Below, piece by piece: positions 49,100 through 62,242 of a stretch of DNA of 64,000 nt. The DNA is taken from positions 18,370,001 to 18,434,000 of the forward strand of contig OX467086.1 in NCBI GenBank assembly GCA_950106755.1, read 5' to 3'. Within the stretch, counting starts at the first letter, position 1; each line of letters begins with the position of its first letter. Made by a program: the position numbers and the translations under genes. The notes beneath the pieces were generated by a model, which worked only from the letters and a program-made list of their open reading frames with translations, searched no databases and was not told the origin of the DNA. This stretch comes from Climacium dendroides (Eukaryota; Streptophyta; Bryopsida; Hypnales; Climaciaceae).

Positions 49100-52000
49100 G
49101 TCTCTTCATTGCAAACTTTAAAAAACTTAACAGTGCAAGATCCTTCTTGAGTCGATCTGTTAAGCGTTTCACCATATGTTAGGAGTAAGATTTTTGGGAG
49201 ATCAATATGCAACTGTGGAGAGAACTCTTTATGCACAAGAACCAAATCTATTGATTGACTGTTTATCATTATAACTATATCATTATGGACTAGATAATGT
49301 TCGAGAGTCAAGAGGCTTGAGAGCATTATGGGACATAATGCTAAGTCTAATAGTTCATCACAAATGTTTGTATGTGTACTTTTGGCAAATCTAAGGGTGT
49401 AGAAAGAAGGTTTGTGTTGTGAGTTACAATGCTTTTCTAACTATCCAATGAAATGATGACAAATCTACCTTGAAAACTAAACTTGGCATTATGTATGAAT
49501 TTCTTATGCAAATTTGGAGTGGGAGGTTGTGAACCACTAGAAGTGGCAGTACACAACCCCATTTCCATTCAAAGATCAATAACCAAACACTTAGCCTTGT
49601 CATTGTTACACCCAACTTGCTAATTGAAGGCCCAACCAAGTGTATGAAAAGATAAGTTGTTGTTGACATGAGACATGAGAATTTCCTTACGATTTGTCCT
49701 CAAAGGTTGATTTCTATTATGTGGCAACTAATTCGGATGATTTTGTGTGTTGTGTAGGAAGAGGGAGACAATTAAATTTACAATTACTAGAGCTTAAGTA
49801 CCCATCATACACAGATTTTGTCATTTTGAATCATCTGTACTATTAGCATTCTTAGGAAGCATTCTTAGGAACTCAGTTCACTTGTATCATACATGTTTTT
49901 ACAAGTTTATTAATTTTCAGCAATCAAATTAAGATTAGGCATTCCATTGACAGCTAGCTTAATAGTTCATTATATATAAGTTTTTGATTTCACTAACTAG
50001 GGAATACATTCATTTTATTTTCTATTTGGACCAAATAATAGGTCAATGGAGCTCGATTTGGGGGAGATCATCGTAGAGTTGTATAGATATCAACTTGGGT
50101 GCAAGAGTCAAACTTTCTTGAGGTCAAAATTTTATCACTATGTAAAAAGTTTCTTATGTAATTCCAATTTTGGGAGTTTTACATCACTTCACTATAAATG
50201 AGCATAGACAACCCTATTCAATTCAAAGATCAATGCTCATGAATATGTAGGCAAATTCCTACACACACCACTTGCTAATTATTTCAATCAAGTATATGAA
50301 TAGATTGGTTTCATGTGGGTCATACAATGAGGATGAGCAAGTGTATTTCAAAACTCATTAACTCAATAGTCCACTTTGTCTTTTCAATTTTTTGTATCCT
50401 ATGTTGTTTGCAACTATTGAGATATGTTCACCCAAAAAGTCTCCTCTTCTTTTGTACCACGTATTTTTTGACTAAAAATGGTCACCCTTGCTTACCCAAA
50501 ACTTGCCACAAGTTCACAAGCTCTCATGAATGCAAGTTGAAGAGTTCTTTGAAGCAACAAATGGGAGTCAAAGCATTTTATGCTACAAGCCGGTTGGTGT
50601 TTCAACTTTGTATGAGTCTCAAAAAATAATCAAACAACTTAGGGTTTGGTTATCTTGAGAGAGTGCCTATATTTATACAAAAGAACAATCATCATTTTGG
50701 ATTGTACACCTAGTAGGGGTACAAAAACTAGCATTTGAGGGTGTTTTTGCCTTAAGGGCAATATAAATTAAAGACACTTGATATTAATTTCTAAATTATT
50801 GGACCTATCACTATAATCATAAGTTAAAAAATCATCCTTCCATTGGATGAATATGTATGTGCAATCCTTATTTCTACAAAAACCTTGGAACTCATTCATT
50901 GAACAATGTGAGTGTTTCAGTGAAGGACTACTTTGTAAACAATCCAAAGTTTGACAGAGTGCTAAAAAACAATGTTTTATATAAATAACCATATTTATTC
51001 AAAATAATGCTTAAATCTTCATTTTTTTAAACAATTTCATAAAATTGAGATAAACAATTCATTTGTGCAAAGATACTAATAAAAATATGCAAAAATTTCT
51101 CAAATGTAATTAAAATGTTAAAAAAAATAAGATTTCAAGGTGCAATGTTGTCTGTATGACATATAGAACATAAGGGCATTTTATTATTGCCAATTGGGCA
51201 CCTTTCAAGAGTATTCAAAAATAACCCACTCAAGACAATAACCATCACATTGATACCTAAGTTATGTATTGTATGACAAATTTTGCAGATAAGTTGTCAC
51301 TTTGATTGTTGCTCACAAGTATACTATCAATCTTAATTAATATACAACAATCCAATAGTAACTATACTCAAAACAAATTTTGAAGGAATTGTAATTACAA
51401 GGTATTGATGAGAAAAAATTAGATTGAATATGAAACCAATTTCTTCATCATGAGGAGGCATGCGGCATATTGGTTAGGAATTGATGATCAAGATGATGAT
51501 CCTTATGATGAACTATGGGAATTGCACAAAAAATACAATCTTGTGAACTCAAGCCTTGAACAAAAGAAGCCTCATGATCTAGGACTTTGTACAAAAGTAA
51601 AGCAAGTTGTCATTGGAAGTTACAAGAGTATCACTAATCTCAAACTTTCTGGTACAAAGCTAATTCACATAATATAATAGAATTTTTAAAGAATTGGATT
51701 CTTAAAAAAATCATAGATTTAGTAAGACAACAATAAAATAGGACAATTATTAGGATACCTCCTAATTTATTTCATTGAATTTGTTATACAAATTGTGAAT
51801 TCAATGTTGTAGACAGTGATATAAGCATCTTACAAATAGAAAGAATATTTGATTATCCTTATCAATTACATGACATGATCTTGTCTTGGTTTTACATGAT
51901 AAATCTCTTTATGTTGTTTAAATGTTTTTGGAATGTTATAAACTACTAGAAGATATATTTTATCATTTCCATAACCTAATCAATTAAATATTCTACAACA

Positions 52001-53110
52001 ATAGCTTGTCAATTTGTCTTTTGCATTGGTTGTTGTGTTGTTCATAAATTAAATTCTTGCAGTTAAATTAAATCACCCAATTAAATAAAATTGCTTTATT
52101 TTTGTATCATTATAATTATAATTATTTTTATTTTTAAACCACTAGGATTCAATTCTAACCCAATGGCATTGCTATGCAATCATTCAATGTGGGATTAAAA
52201 CAACATTTGTTTTGTGCAGGAAGAACAACAATTGTGGTGATTTGTTTAATGCTCTTCATTCATTTTTCTATTCACAAATTTTTGGCTCCTACAAGTGAAC
52301 ATGGAAAATTATCAAAAAAATTTTAAGCAAATTCTTTTTTTTAAAATGAATTCAATTGTAACATAATAGGGACATGTAATCATAATGTTAAGCAAAATAA
52401 TTAAACTTGATAAAACTTTAAGATTTTGAGTGAATTGTACTTCATGATATTAATAGTTTGTTAAAGTATGTCATTCAAGTACATTTATGAATATAAAATT
52501 TAATCTAAAAAAAAATTGAATAAATATATTCATTACATTGATTGCTTCTTTTTTGCCAATGTCAATCTTCTATACTTAACTAATATCATGTGGATTTTGA
52601 TAAGGATTGTCAAATGGATTTCAAAATTATAGCATATTTTAGCCCACAATGAGCTTGGTATGGAATGGGGTTGTTTACCTTACATGCCATTTAGTTCTTC
52701 ACAATGTTCAACTTTCATTTTAAGGAGGTAGATTTCTACATTGTTTAGGTATATTTTGCTTCATTCTTACACAAAGATCTCTCAACACCTCCCAAGAATC
52801 ACTCCTACACAAGTTAAAATGCTCAAAATGATGCAATATAATTTCAGCTTCGTGTTCCTATTGTAAACTCCCACGCATAGATTTTCAAGAATCGTTAATA
52901 GCTGTGTCATGAACTTCGTAGCTCAAAATGGCAAATCCATTTCCCAAGCTCCAACTTCTAGATATGGACAACGATCACATTGGCAGCAACCTTCCAAGCA
53001 GGATCATAACTTAGATATACTGTCACCTCAAGCAATAGAAGTTGGTCTCAATTCTCAAACTGAACAAAAATTAGAATCCAAAAGCTCCTACATAACACAC
53101 AGTTACATGA
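49100..53110. other. AT-rich intergenic DNA with a diverged direct repeat
   Basis: Two segments at about 49497-49680 and 50148-50336 share order (TTCTTATG, TTCAAAGATCAAT, ACTTGCTAATT, AAGTATATGAATAGATT-like), so they are old copies of one element. A 75-codon frame at 51450-51677 starts with ATG and has an acidic run (DDQDDDPYDELWELHKKYNL). It has no recognised relatives and I do not call it a gene. Confidence 0.5.
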
Positions 53111-53112
53111 TC

Positions 53113-54027
53113 TCACGTGGAATTCTTGAGAGACTCTCCTGATTGTCTCGCCTCCTCAATCTGAGCCGTCAATGCCGAAACTTGTTCCTCTGTTGGTGGG
53201 ATTTGATTTGCTTCAATGGAACGGTGAATGTCATACGTTGTGACACCCAAAACAAGCAGCCTGCACATAGAATCCAACAGGGAGTCTCATCAGAGCATTC
53301 CACAATGGGAAGCTGCCTTGTTCACATGTGCACTCATGGAAAGCTAGACAAAACACCTTCTCTGAGAGAAGAGGCTAGCTTCTCTGCAGCTTCTGCATTT
53401 GTGTAACCCTAGGTCAACTTCTATTAGGTGTTCTATTCTCGTATTCTAGTTGAGTAATAATTTGAACTCTTTTTCTTAACATTCTCGAATCTTTGTGTGT
53501 GCTTCAAAAACGTTAAAAAACCTAAACCCCAAGCGTTTCAACATTTCAGAAACGTTGGGTTTCAATAGCGTCTTTGAAAAATAGAATAAAATGGAAATTC
53601 TGTTGTCAAATTACCTACACTAGGTTGAGGATCATAGTACAGGTTCAAGAGCTATGACTCAGAAACATTTACTAAAATACTACAGATCTGTCCTTTCCAC
53701 ACAAACACAAGGATACCAAAACCGTGTCCTATTGACCTAGATAGAGTTTGCCTCTTGTTCCCAAATTGCGTAAGTTACATTCAGTGATGTCCACATTCCT
53801 ATAGAACTTATTGGTTAAAAAGCTTAAAGTGACACAAATTCTATCCTCCACCTTAGACAACCTTGTAAATCTGCAAGGCAATAACGCACCAATCTCTAAC
53901 AATGTTAGAGCTGACCTAAACAGAGTCTGCGACAAAAGGACGAATTTCGTAGAAACGGCATCGCGTATTCGGTATCTTACGCTGCACCACCAAGAGCGAG
54001 TCGGCTCACCCAAATAGGGTGGGACAT
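53113..54027 (-). CDS. Tiny single-TM protein, 64 aa, probably organellar
   Basis: Exon 1 (54027-53981) encodes MSHPIWVSRLALGGA and ends in a GC/GTAAGA donor. Exon 2 (53260-53113), after a 720-bp intron with a TATGTGCAG acceptor, completes the Ala codon and continues LLVLGVTTYDIHRSIEANQI, PPTEEQVSALTAQIEEARQS, then TGA. The result is one hydrophobic helix (about residues 10-23) followed by a charged helical tail. I recall short plant proteins with the same T-x-DVHRSI-x-N-x-x-PP-T-x-EQ pattern but cannot name a function; a mitochondrial inner-membrane protein is plausible. Each exon is too short to stand out alone, but phase and splice sites agree exactly. Confidence 0.75.
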
Positions 54028-54870
54028 GTTGGTTGTGCCCCCCACTCCCAGTTCCAACGAACAAAGATGGTGAATTCTCAACCAGAAATCGCAATTCCGT
54101 TTGCAAACAGAAAAGTTCCGACTACAAATTTCGCTTCAAGGACCCCTTAATCTTCAAAAATTCGTGGTCATAATCAATCTAGCACCGAACGATGTTCGCA
54201 AGACCACGACGGCAAGCTCCACACAGAGTGAAAGTGGGAGTGATCGAAAACGACAGGCGTGACGGAGTGGCCGAAGGCAAAGCAATGCAGACTTCGAGTA
54301 TTAATCCGGTTTAACCCTCCCCACTCTTCCAACTATGCGCCAGTTCCGAGTATGCCGGACCCTGGGTAAAATATCTGATTGGGCTATGCCATGTCGGATC
54401 TCATACGCTTATTACCAATGATATCAAGTCCAGTTGGCAGGGCCCTGAGAGCGCGAATCCATTGGGACCCATGAAAACGGGTCCTTCACCTGCAAGGGCT
54501 CCATGCTTTGGGCGGCAGCACCATGTCGAGGCCTACAAGCACCTACTCATGACATTCTTGAACCAATTCTTAAATTTATGATTGAAAATAGAAAGGAATT
54601 CTGAAATGAATCCACTCTAATCACACAACCTCAATGATAATTGCTTTCTAAATGCCGATTGTCACTATGTGTTTAATCAGATGTTCACTAACTTCACAAC
54701 TTTGAAATTCTCAAGATATACAAGATATAGACACTGACAAAGTGTGTCATTAGAAGGGGTCGAGTACACTCAAATGTACTGAAACACAAAAGTACACATT
54801 CATTCACCTTGGAAGTATTTGGTAGCATAGGAAATACGAACTGTACATCCCCAATCTTGCGCATTCATAT
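54028..54870. other. Leader and promoter of the 64-aa gene, and 3' flank of the next gene
   Basis: GC-richer DNA (about 54.0-54.5 kb) directly upstream of the 64-aa gene's ATG fits a leader and promoter. Toward 54.87 kb it should hold the 3' UTR of the next - strand gene. No coding frame is supported. Confidence 0.45.
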
Positions 54871-54871
54871 A

Positions 54872-57800
54872 TCAACCCCATTCATGCTGAATTTCCTCAT
54901 CTGGTCCTGGAGTCGCAGTAGTAAGCTTAGTAGCAATCTTATTGCATTCAGTACCCGCTTGCTCCGTCATGAAGAAAAAGAGGAGGCGAAGCAGGCTACG
55001 GAAGGTCTCCACCAGTCCAAACCATTGAGAGCCTCCGGAATTGAGTTGAAGCACAACCTGTGTGCCATCACAGCGGAAGGACTCAGTATACTAAATCCTT
55101 TTCTGAATTTCGGCATAGTTTTACTTCTATTTTCACAAGCGTACATACCCTGTTGCAGAAGTTGTAGAAATATTTTTTTCCTTTCAGAAAAGTGTTGTGG
55201 TCTGAAATGAAGGTTGGTTAGTCTTCACTTGCACCTAAATGAAGAAGTGAATGGGTGAGAATGTGACCATCCACTCATGAAATTTATTTTGATACTATAG
55301 TTTTAAAAAAGTACATTACAGCAGAAAATCTCAATGTCATCAAATTGGTTGTAAAGAAAGTGTGGTTCTCCAAGATTTAGACACTACAGCTTTGGATAAT
55401 GATAAGTTATTTGGAGAAAACATTGCACCAATAGCACTCTTGCCAATATCCAAATGTCTGCAAATGTTTACCTCCACATTCTATCAAATAGAGATAGAGT
55501 GAGTTACCAATACAACCTCAACTACAATTATCCATGAAAATATATGTCCTTGACTTTCCACTTGGTGCAACATGACTCTAAAGTAAGCATCACAGTCTTT
55601 GGTGAATGGTTTCAAATTTTTAGGACATTTTGAAGATGCAACTGTACAACACTTTAACCATGAAGAGACAAGGACGTTTACCAAGGTACTTTGCCAAAAA
55701 TGATTCAATTTTTTGACCAATCATTTTCTACATTAATCTTTGAAGTCATCCATTGGCAACTTTTAGGCCTCAGTGTCCTTCCAGGGTTAAGATTACCTTT
55801 AGGTCTGGACTTTAAAATTCACAGAAATCAAAAATAAATCCCACAAAATATTTTTCTTTTTCTGAAATTTATGATTTTCATTCATTTGCAGATAACCTCT
55901 CATTGTAATTGTGATAATGGATAGCTTTCGATGGTTCACCTTACTCACGATGGGCGGTGGTGGCTCGGATCCTGTGCATTCGGTCCTCCCACTTGGCAGC
56001 GTCTCTTCGCATCTCATTTCCTTCGTTTCAGGGACCTTGTCAAGATTGCCAGCAGGCTCTTTGGGACTGGATTCTGCACTTTCAGTGCTGAGAATTGGAT
56101 TCTCAACCTGTTCCACAGCCAAATCATTATTCTGAACTCCTCAAATTCTGAAACTGTGGCATTTTATCACTAGCTATGAACAAGTGTAACTGTTTTCCCT
56201 TATTCGTTTCTAGGTTTGAGCCCATTCCATCGAACACATGAAAGCTGCAAGTAGGTATTGACGAAAAAATTGCATCAACTAGTAATTTGTACACACGAAT
56301 TTACCGGATTTAAGAATCCTCGAATTTTTTTCAGTCATCCAAATCAAACATATCATCTGCATGCATGATGAAGCTGGGAGATTTCTTAATAACGTATCAG
56401 AGATATTACTTCTTGTGGTGGAAGAATCTCCGCAGCAGCAAGCTCGGTAGTTGTTGAAGTATCTGAATTGCCTGTGCAGCAATTCTTTTCTCGTTCCAGC
56501 TTCTGCTCACACCCAGGAGTTTCCAGTCTGCTCGTGACCGGCAACAACTCCAACTCCACCCTCTTTGCATCAATTGAAATCGCTGCCAATCCACAAACGT
56601 ATCACATGATCACGAATTAGCTGTGCAAGTTACAGAATCAATTTCAAAAACGTCTCAGGATTATCATCCTTGAGCTGCGTTGCAGGGCCTCCAAGAATAG
56701 GGACACGACGTACACTCTGATCACATGTTAGGAATACAAGACATCTTTGCCCTTCAACAGAACATTGTACAATAGGATGATCACAACACATTCATAATCT
56801 CAATGAAACAATAGTTGCAAGGAAACACATTTCCTTAAATTCTGGGGGTCCAGTCCAATTGAGTAAACATGCGAAGTAGGAGACGACAATTCGGTTAAGT
56901 GAATGCCCTACATGTATGCAACAACTTGATAGCAAGGATTCATTTGAAACAGAAGCTTAATATTTCAGGAAGTAAGTTTGATTGCAACTATGCTGAGAAT
57001 AGTGAACTGCAGATTATGAGCTGATATCTAGAGTAAGTTCACGAACCTTCAGTTGCGTGTTCTTTTGGAGAGGCGACAGTGGAGAGGCGAGTAGCTGCAA
57101 TTGGTTTTGCACCCTGACTTCTGAAAATCTCCAAATCGACATTTATAACTGAGCTTTCAATCGAATCCAAAGACTGTGACAGTCGACCTAGCCTCAACCC
57201 TCTCAGAGCTTTCAATCGCAAAGCCAACCTCGGTGACTTCGCCTTCTTCATGGCCACCAAGCTCCTGTCTTGCGCTGGTCTCGCAGCTACGGCGCCTGCT
57301 TCCTCGCGCAATGACTGCTTAGAAATAAGAAGCTAGCCACATTAGCTTCCTCAAAAAACAGACGATAAAGTAGAGGATAATAAAAGCATTCGGGACTTGA
57401 TCTCTTATTGACCAACCCCTGTTACCCACAGCAACTCATCTCGAACTTCTAATAATCAGCACTTCATTAGCTGGCCCTCAGTTAGCAACTATGGCGTGTA
57501 TGACTTCGCTAAATTGGTCGACGGCTACTCCTCTTTGAATGGAAATGGGGTTATCTCGCTAGTGTTCCACCAATAGTGGTCTACGTGATTTCTCAGTGCT
57601 TGCATGATTGCACCCCATACATGGTGTAATAAAACAATTTGATAAAAAGAGAGTTTGGATCTTGTTCCCAAAGCGACGTTTCCAGTAAGCTCTGCCGAGA
57701 GATCTCCCAATCAAAGCGCACTCGTATACATTGGCTGAAATACTAAAATTATCCTCTTCAAGCATCTCTTGAGCGATCTCCCAATAAAAGTGCATTCGTA

Positions 57801-58958
57801 TATATTGCTTCAAATGCTAATACTACCCACTACAATAGCAAGCTTCAAAATCAGGAAAGACACTGAACAAAGCTTTGTAATGCAGTCACAAGCACGCACC
57901 TTCATGCCGAATTCCCGGCCAAAAACACGAGCTTTCGCAGTCCTATCATCCACTCCAGATTGTTCCACAAACACCTCAACCGGTTGCCAAATCGGGCTCG
58001 AACTCTTCTCCTCCAATTCTACACTCGCCATAGCCACCTCATTACTTGCAAATCTCTGACCGCTTGAACCTTGTGTTCCAGATTGCAGTAACCGCTGCAG
58101 CGACACGCTTTTCTTCCGGTCAGGCGACTGTTGTAACCTTTCCCGATCTTCAGACGGTCCGAATTCAAACGAAAACATTTCTTCACCATCTATTTCCTCA
58201 AATTTGCACCGATTTGTCACAGTCGCAGGTACAGTACCCTTACGATGCTCGAGCTTCCGCGGGTTTTCAATGAGGGAGACGAAAGTCTCACGGAGAAAAT
58301 CCGTGACTGCAGGAGCAGTGTCAAGAGAGACGGGGTTGCCCTCTGGGGGATGCGAGAATTGTGCTGCAGCCATGGTGGATTTTTGCAGCGGAAGGTGATA
58401 ATAGCTTACATGGCGGCTCCGCACAGGTTTGTGACTTTCGCCGAAACTGGACTTGGGCGCTACATCCTCTGAGCCTCTGAGCCCTGACAGTGAAGCCTTC
58501 CCGGCGTTGCTGAGCCTCTCGAGACGAACTATGGCGTCCACGAGACGCTGATGAGCCGCGCCACGAGTTGCTGTTCGATTTCGCTTGTTGTTGTTGCGTC
58601 CCTTGCTCGGAGACTTCAAGCTGAAGTGCGAGGACTTTAGGGCAACATCTCTTGGCGCCCGCCGTTTCGGGGCTTCACTGGGTGAGAGGGCGAAGCTAGA
58701 GCGAAGCTCGATTTCGGATACTGGGAGAGAGAAGAGCTCGCTGCTGTGCGGGATTTTCGTGGAGTTCACCAAGCTGGTTCTTGGCATCGACGTTGCTGAG
58801 GTTTTGGGATCCTGATTCAGGTGGAGAAATCTCTTGAGGGAATGGTTGGGGTCCAATAGAGATGGAGAGAGCTTCGTCTCCAATGCGGCGTCGGTTGCTG
58901 CTGGTTCTGCTTCCGGTGATGGTTGCTTCTCGCCGCATCGACTTGGACAGATACCCAT
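54872..58958 (-). CDS. Ser/Pro-rich protein with N-myristoylation-type start, unknown family
   Basis: The proposed exons are 58958-57900, 57314-57047, 56582-56410, 56131-55949 and 55057-54872, all GT-AG and closing at 622 aa. Exons 1-4 look convincing; the last exon is the least certain. The start MGICPSRC fits N-myristoylation at Gly2 plus palmitoylation at nearby Cys, so plasma-membrane anchoring is inferred. The body is basic and Ser-rich (SLKSPSKGRNNNKRNRTATR), with a segment FSFEFGPSEDRERLQQSP. A conserved-looking helical part in exon 2 has Leu/Arg repeats (LALRLKALRGLRLGRLSQSL). No catalytic motif is seen. The second intron's acceptor is a tandem AAGCAG that could add one Gln. Exon 4 has two possible donors, GTGAGT (used here) and GTGAAC nine bases on. 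Confidence 0.65.
57701..57830. repeat. 74-bp tandem duplication in an intron
   Basis: Segments starting GATCTCCCAATCAAAGCGCA (about 57702) and GATCTCCCAATAAAAGTGCA (about 57776) are two diverged copies. They lie within the first intron of the Ser/Pro-rich gene and create a false repeated peptide frame. Confidence 0.75.
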
Positions 58959-58959
58959 T

Positions 58960-61530
58960 TTGAATAGCCCTACATCCGATTCACGATTTCGTACACCCCA
59001 GAAAGGATCTCGCTACAGATGCCGCAAAGAACGACCACTAGTTGAGTATTCAAGAATCTGGATACACATGCAGCACGGTAATGAGAGTTCTAGCATTGGT
59101 CTACTCATTGTGTCGATCAATCAACCGTAACAAATGTTACGATCTCCAACAGTATTCAATCGGAAAAAATCGAAAATGCCAGAGAATTGCTACCAACTGA
59201 AGGGATCCCATTGCTTGGATTCTGGCATTACCTCAATGGCTGCGCCGGAGTCTTTGCTCGGTACCAGATTCCGAACTCAAGATTGATGCAGCTCCATGGA
59301 GTGTACTAGCTAGGCCTTCAGCTAAGAAATTAATTAGAGTTTCGGTGTAGGACGGCGTGTCGATCGTTGAGAATTGCAATGCTGCAATTCGCACCTGCAG
59401 AATCGCACCTGCACAGCTGACTCATTAGTTCAAGAGCGCTTCACGAGGCACAATCGAGGAGCTGGAATTCATCGCTCGGTGGATCGACCCAGTTCTAACA
59501 TTACGTGAGCTTCAACAACTCCTCCGATTCGAGCAGTCACTCTACCTTGTGATCCAATCGCCGAACAGACTGCAAAAGCAGATTGCAAAGCTATCCTGAC
59601 GTTGCCATACAGCTGCAGGCAGAAACGATAAACGTTCGTGTAAGAGTCTAGAATGCAAATTAACATTCCTCGAAGTTGCTGACGAGCCGCGAATTCGAAA
59701 GCGGCTGCGGTACTCCTGGAGTCCTGGTGTTATAATCCCAATTAAGGCTGATTCCTGATCACAACGTGGGATGTCGGTTTGCTGGAGCCTCCAAATACTG
59801 CAACAATACTAATTAATCAATGCTACTTAACCCTGGCAGGATGAGCTGGTCACCGTGGAAATCAGTCTTTTGGGTACAGTCAGTGAATCATTTGCTTAAA
59901 AAAACCAAGAGGCAAGAGCATTTTCTCATTGGAGGTCAAACTACTACTGTGCAAGACTTTCCCTTGGCACACAAATTTCAAGGATGAACATCTGCATTTT
60001 TTGTCTTACATAGAAGGATTCTTTACCATCTAAGTATTAGATACTTAATGCATGCAATAAGTTTTCTAGGTTTAAGGAAACTACACTTGATTGAACCTTG
60101 TTGCAAAACAAATTTATAATTCAGATGTACACATTGTAAACATACCAAGTCTCCATCATTTTTGCAATTTGAATACCCTCAAGATCAAACATTATAATCT
60201 TTCAATCCAATCATAAATGATATTCTTGTGTGTTATTTTCCCACATGATCTTTGTCATGTCTAGTTTGAAATCTAATTGGTTCTAAGGCTCAATAATAGT
60301 AACCCATCTAGTGGTTTAGGCACAAATGAAGAAAACAAAGACCTAGCACCACCTATTAGTAGCTCCTCAATTTCAAGGCCACAAGAAACTCGCCCCCATA
60401 CATGACAATTTTGGTCCATCTCCATGCACTCAACTTGGAGTGAAATGTGCATTAGTAATCATGATTTGCCAACTTAACATGATCACCTTAATCTTTGTCT
60501 TTCAACTAGCTTTTTAAGTGTTTTCTTTTCTTTGTTCAGTGTCTACATTAATTCGAGTTTTCTTAAACATATTCAACATACTTTTGACTATACTTCCAAT
60601 GATTGAAATTTCAAGTTCTAATTACAAAGTTGTAGTGAAGAGTCAGTGTTTTATTTGGTGGGGCAAATTTTGGGTAGAGTCTATTGAGATGAATTGAGCT
60701 CACAAATGGAGTTGAAGTGATGAGAGCATTTGCAATGCACCAAATATCCCAAACAGTATCAGCATCGTGTCATGCCCAAACTTTTTTTTAGTTAAAATCA
60801 TGCTCCAATGCAACTATTATTAGGAACTCCAATTCCACAGCCTCAATATGCGACCACCCAAGACCAGATAATTTGTAAAATTAATGTAAAGGGCCCTCAA
60901 GTTGGCCTGTGTAGGGATAGTCATTGTTGTCAACATTTTTCAAGCATTGGTAGGCATGTTAATTGATTCAACCTTCCCTTGTTTTCATGAAAAAAAAAAT
61001 TATGTAAATTATTTTCTTTCTTTCTTTTTGTAAAGTCCATTTGAAATTTAGATTGTCAGCTTTGCATTGGATCAATTTTTCTTTTTTAAAAATCCGACAC
61101 TTGCATGGCCCTGTGGAATGGCTCGCCATTTGTCGTTACAGAGCTTGTATGCAGAGTATGCACTGCGGATGCTCTGAAGTGAAGTTCTGGAAGCTGGGCA
61201 GAGACTGCGAATTGATCACTGCTGACACTTTGGTTTCAAACAGACAGTTAATTTACCAACCCCAAAATGGGGGCTGCCAAATCAATGCAGAAAACGCACC
61301 CAACTGCAGCGATTTCTTGTGACGGATCAATACATTTATAACAGTATAGTACGTCCTGCGGGAGCCTTGCCAGGCAGGAACTTTCATGATTTATCACTCA
61401 ATATGAGGCGATAATTTCCTAAATCTCATTTAATTCTTCACAACTCGCTCATTAGGAACCCAATCATTTGTGCACACTGAGTGGATCCTGTAGCTCGCTA
61501 GATTGGGAACGAACAGTTTTGCCCAATTCA
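58960..61530. other. Upstream flank of the Ser/Pro-rich gene and intergenic DNA
   Basis: The region 59.0-59.9 kb is GC-richer and probably the promoter and leader of the - strand gene. From 60 kb the DNA is AT-rich. A short GC-rich island at about 61.08-61.33 kb has Cys-rich frames, such as MHCGCSEVKFWKLGRDCE on +, but no supported start or splice pattern. Confidence 0.45.
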
Positions 61531-61536
61531 GACTTA

Positions 61537-62239
61537 GAGCATCTCCACTGCGGCGCAGCATGCTGCCCCAGCAAATGGTTTGGTGTGTCTGGTGTGTCTG
61601 GTGTGTCTGGGGAGTTGTCATATCCCACTCCAAAAACTAGTTGACAATGTATGTTTGGCCTCATACAACCAAAATCTAGTTTTATTATACAGACAACTTC
61701 AATCTACTTTACTCAATCATATGGATATAAAATAGCACGGTATAATGCAGCTCTGTGGCACTGGATTGTATGTTACAAACAATCGAGCTACTAGTCAACT
61801 CTAGAGTTGTAAAATGTCATAAGAATAACTGAGCCACGCTCTTCAACTTACAATGCCCTCACATTTTAACTTGCAGCACACCATAGTAAGTTGTGCAGAA
61901 CCTAAATTCCAATGGGCCTTGGGGTCAAGATTGGGTGAAGAAGATAAGTGGGCAACATTGTGTCTCAAAAGAGCTTCTAGTTTCTTCCTAGAACTGTCCA
62001 ACATCATGCATGCAAGAAGAATCCCAACTATGTCAAAATCCACACATGGTTTATTACTCTTGTATCTAAGAGAATGAAATTTTCTATGTCATTGACCCAT
62101 TTGAAATGTGTTCAGTGTAGCCACATAAACAAGGTGTACCCATTCTCAAAAAAAGCCGCCAAAATACAATGAGGTTTGCCTCCCTCCACTTCAAAATCTT
62201 GACATTTTCCTTATTCTCGTCTTTGCATTCGAGATGCTC
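61537..62239. mobile_element. PIF/Harbinger-type MITE with GAGCATCTC ends
   Basis: The left end GAGCATCTCCACTGC follows TTA at 61534-61536. The right end (reverse complement GAGCATCTCGAATGC) precedes TAA at 62240-62242. It carries a 9-bp microsatellite (TGGTGTGTC, three units near 61583-61611). The flanking trinucleotides differ (TTA/TAA), so the two ends may come from separate insertions. Confidence 0.5.
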
Positions 62240-62242
62240 TAA

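Noticed and set aside
51450..51677. A 75-codon ATG frame with an acidic run
   Set aside because: It is isolated in AT-rich repeat DNA, has no splice signals that extend it and has no recognised family. It is mentioned only as part of the intergenic block.
49100..53110. A possible LTR retrotransposon
   Set aside because: The diverged direct repeats at 49.5 and 50.15 kb are too short and old. No primer-binding site, polypurine tract, gag or pol motif is visible.
57559..57813. A frame with repeated YECALIGRSLG/FYWEIAQEML-type segments
   Set aside because: It comes from a 74-bp tandem duplication inside an intron of the Ser/Pro-rich gene.
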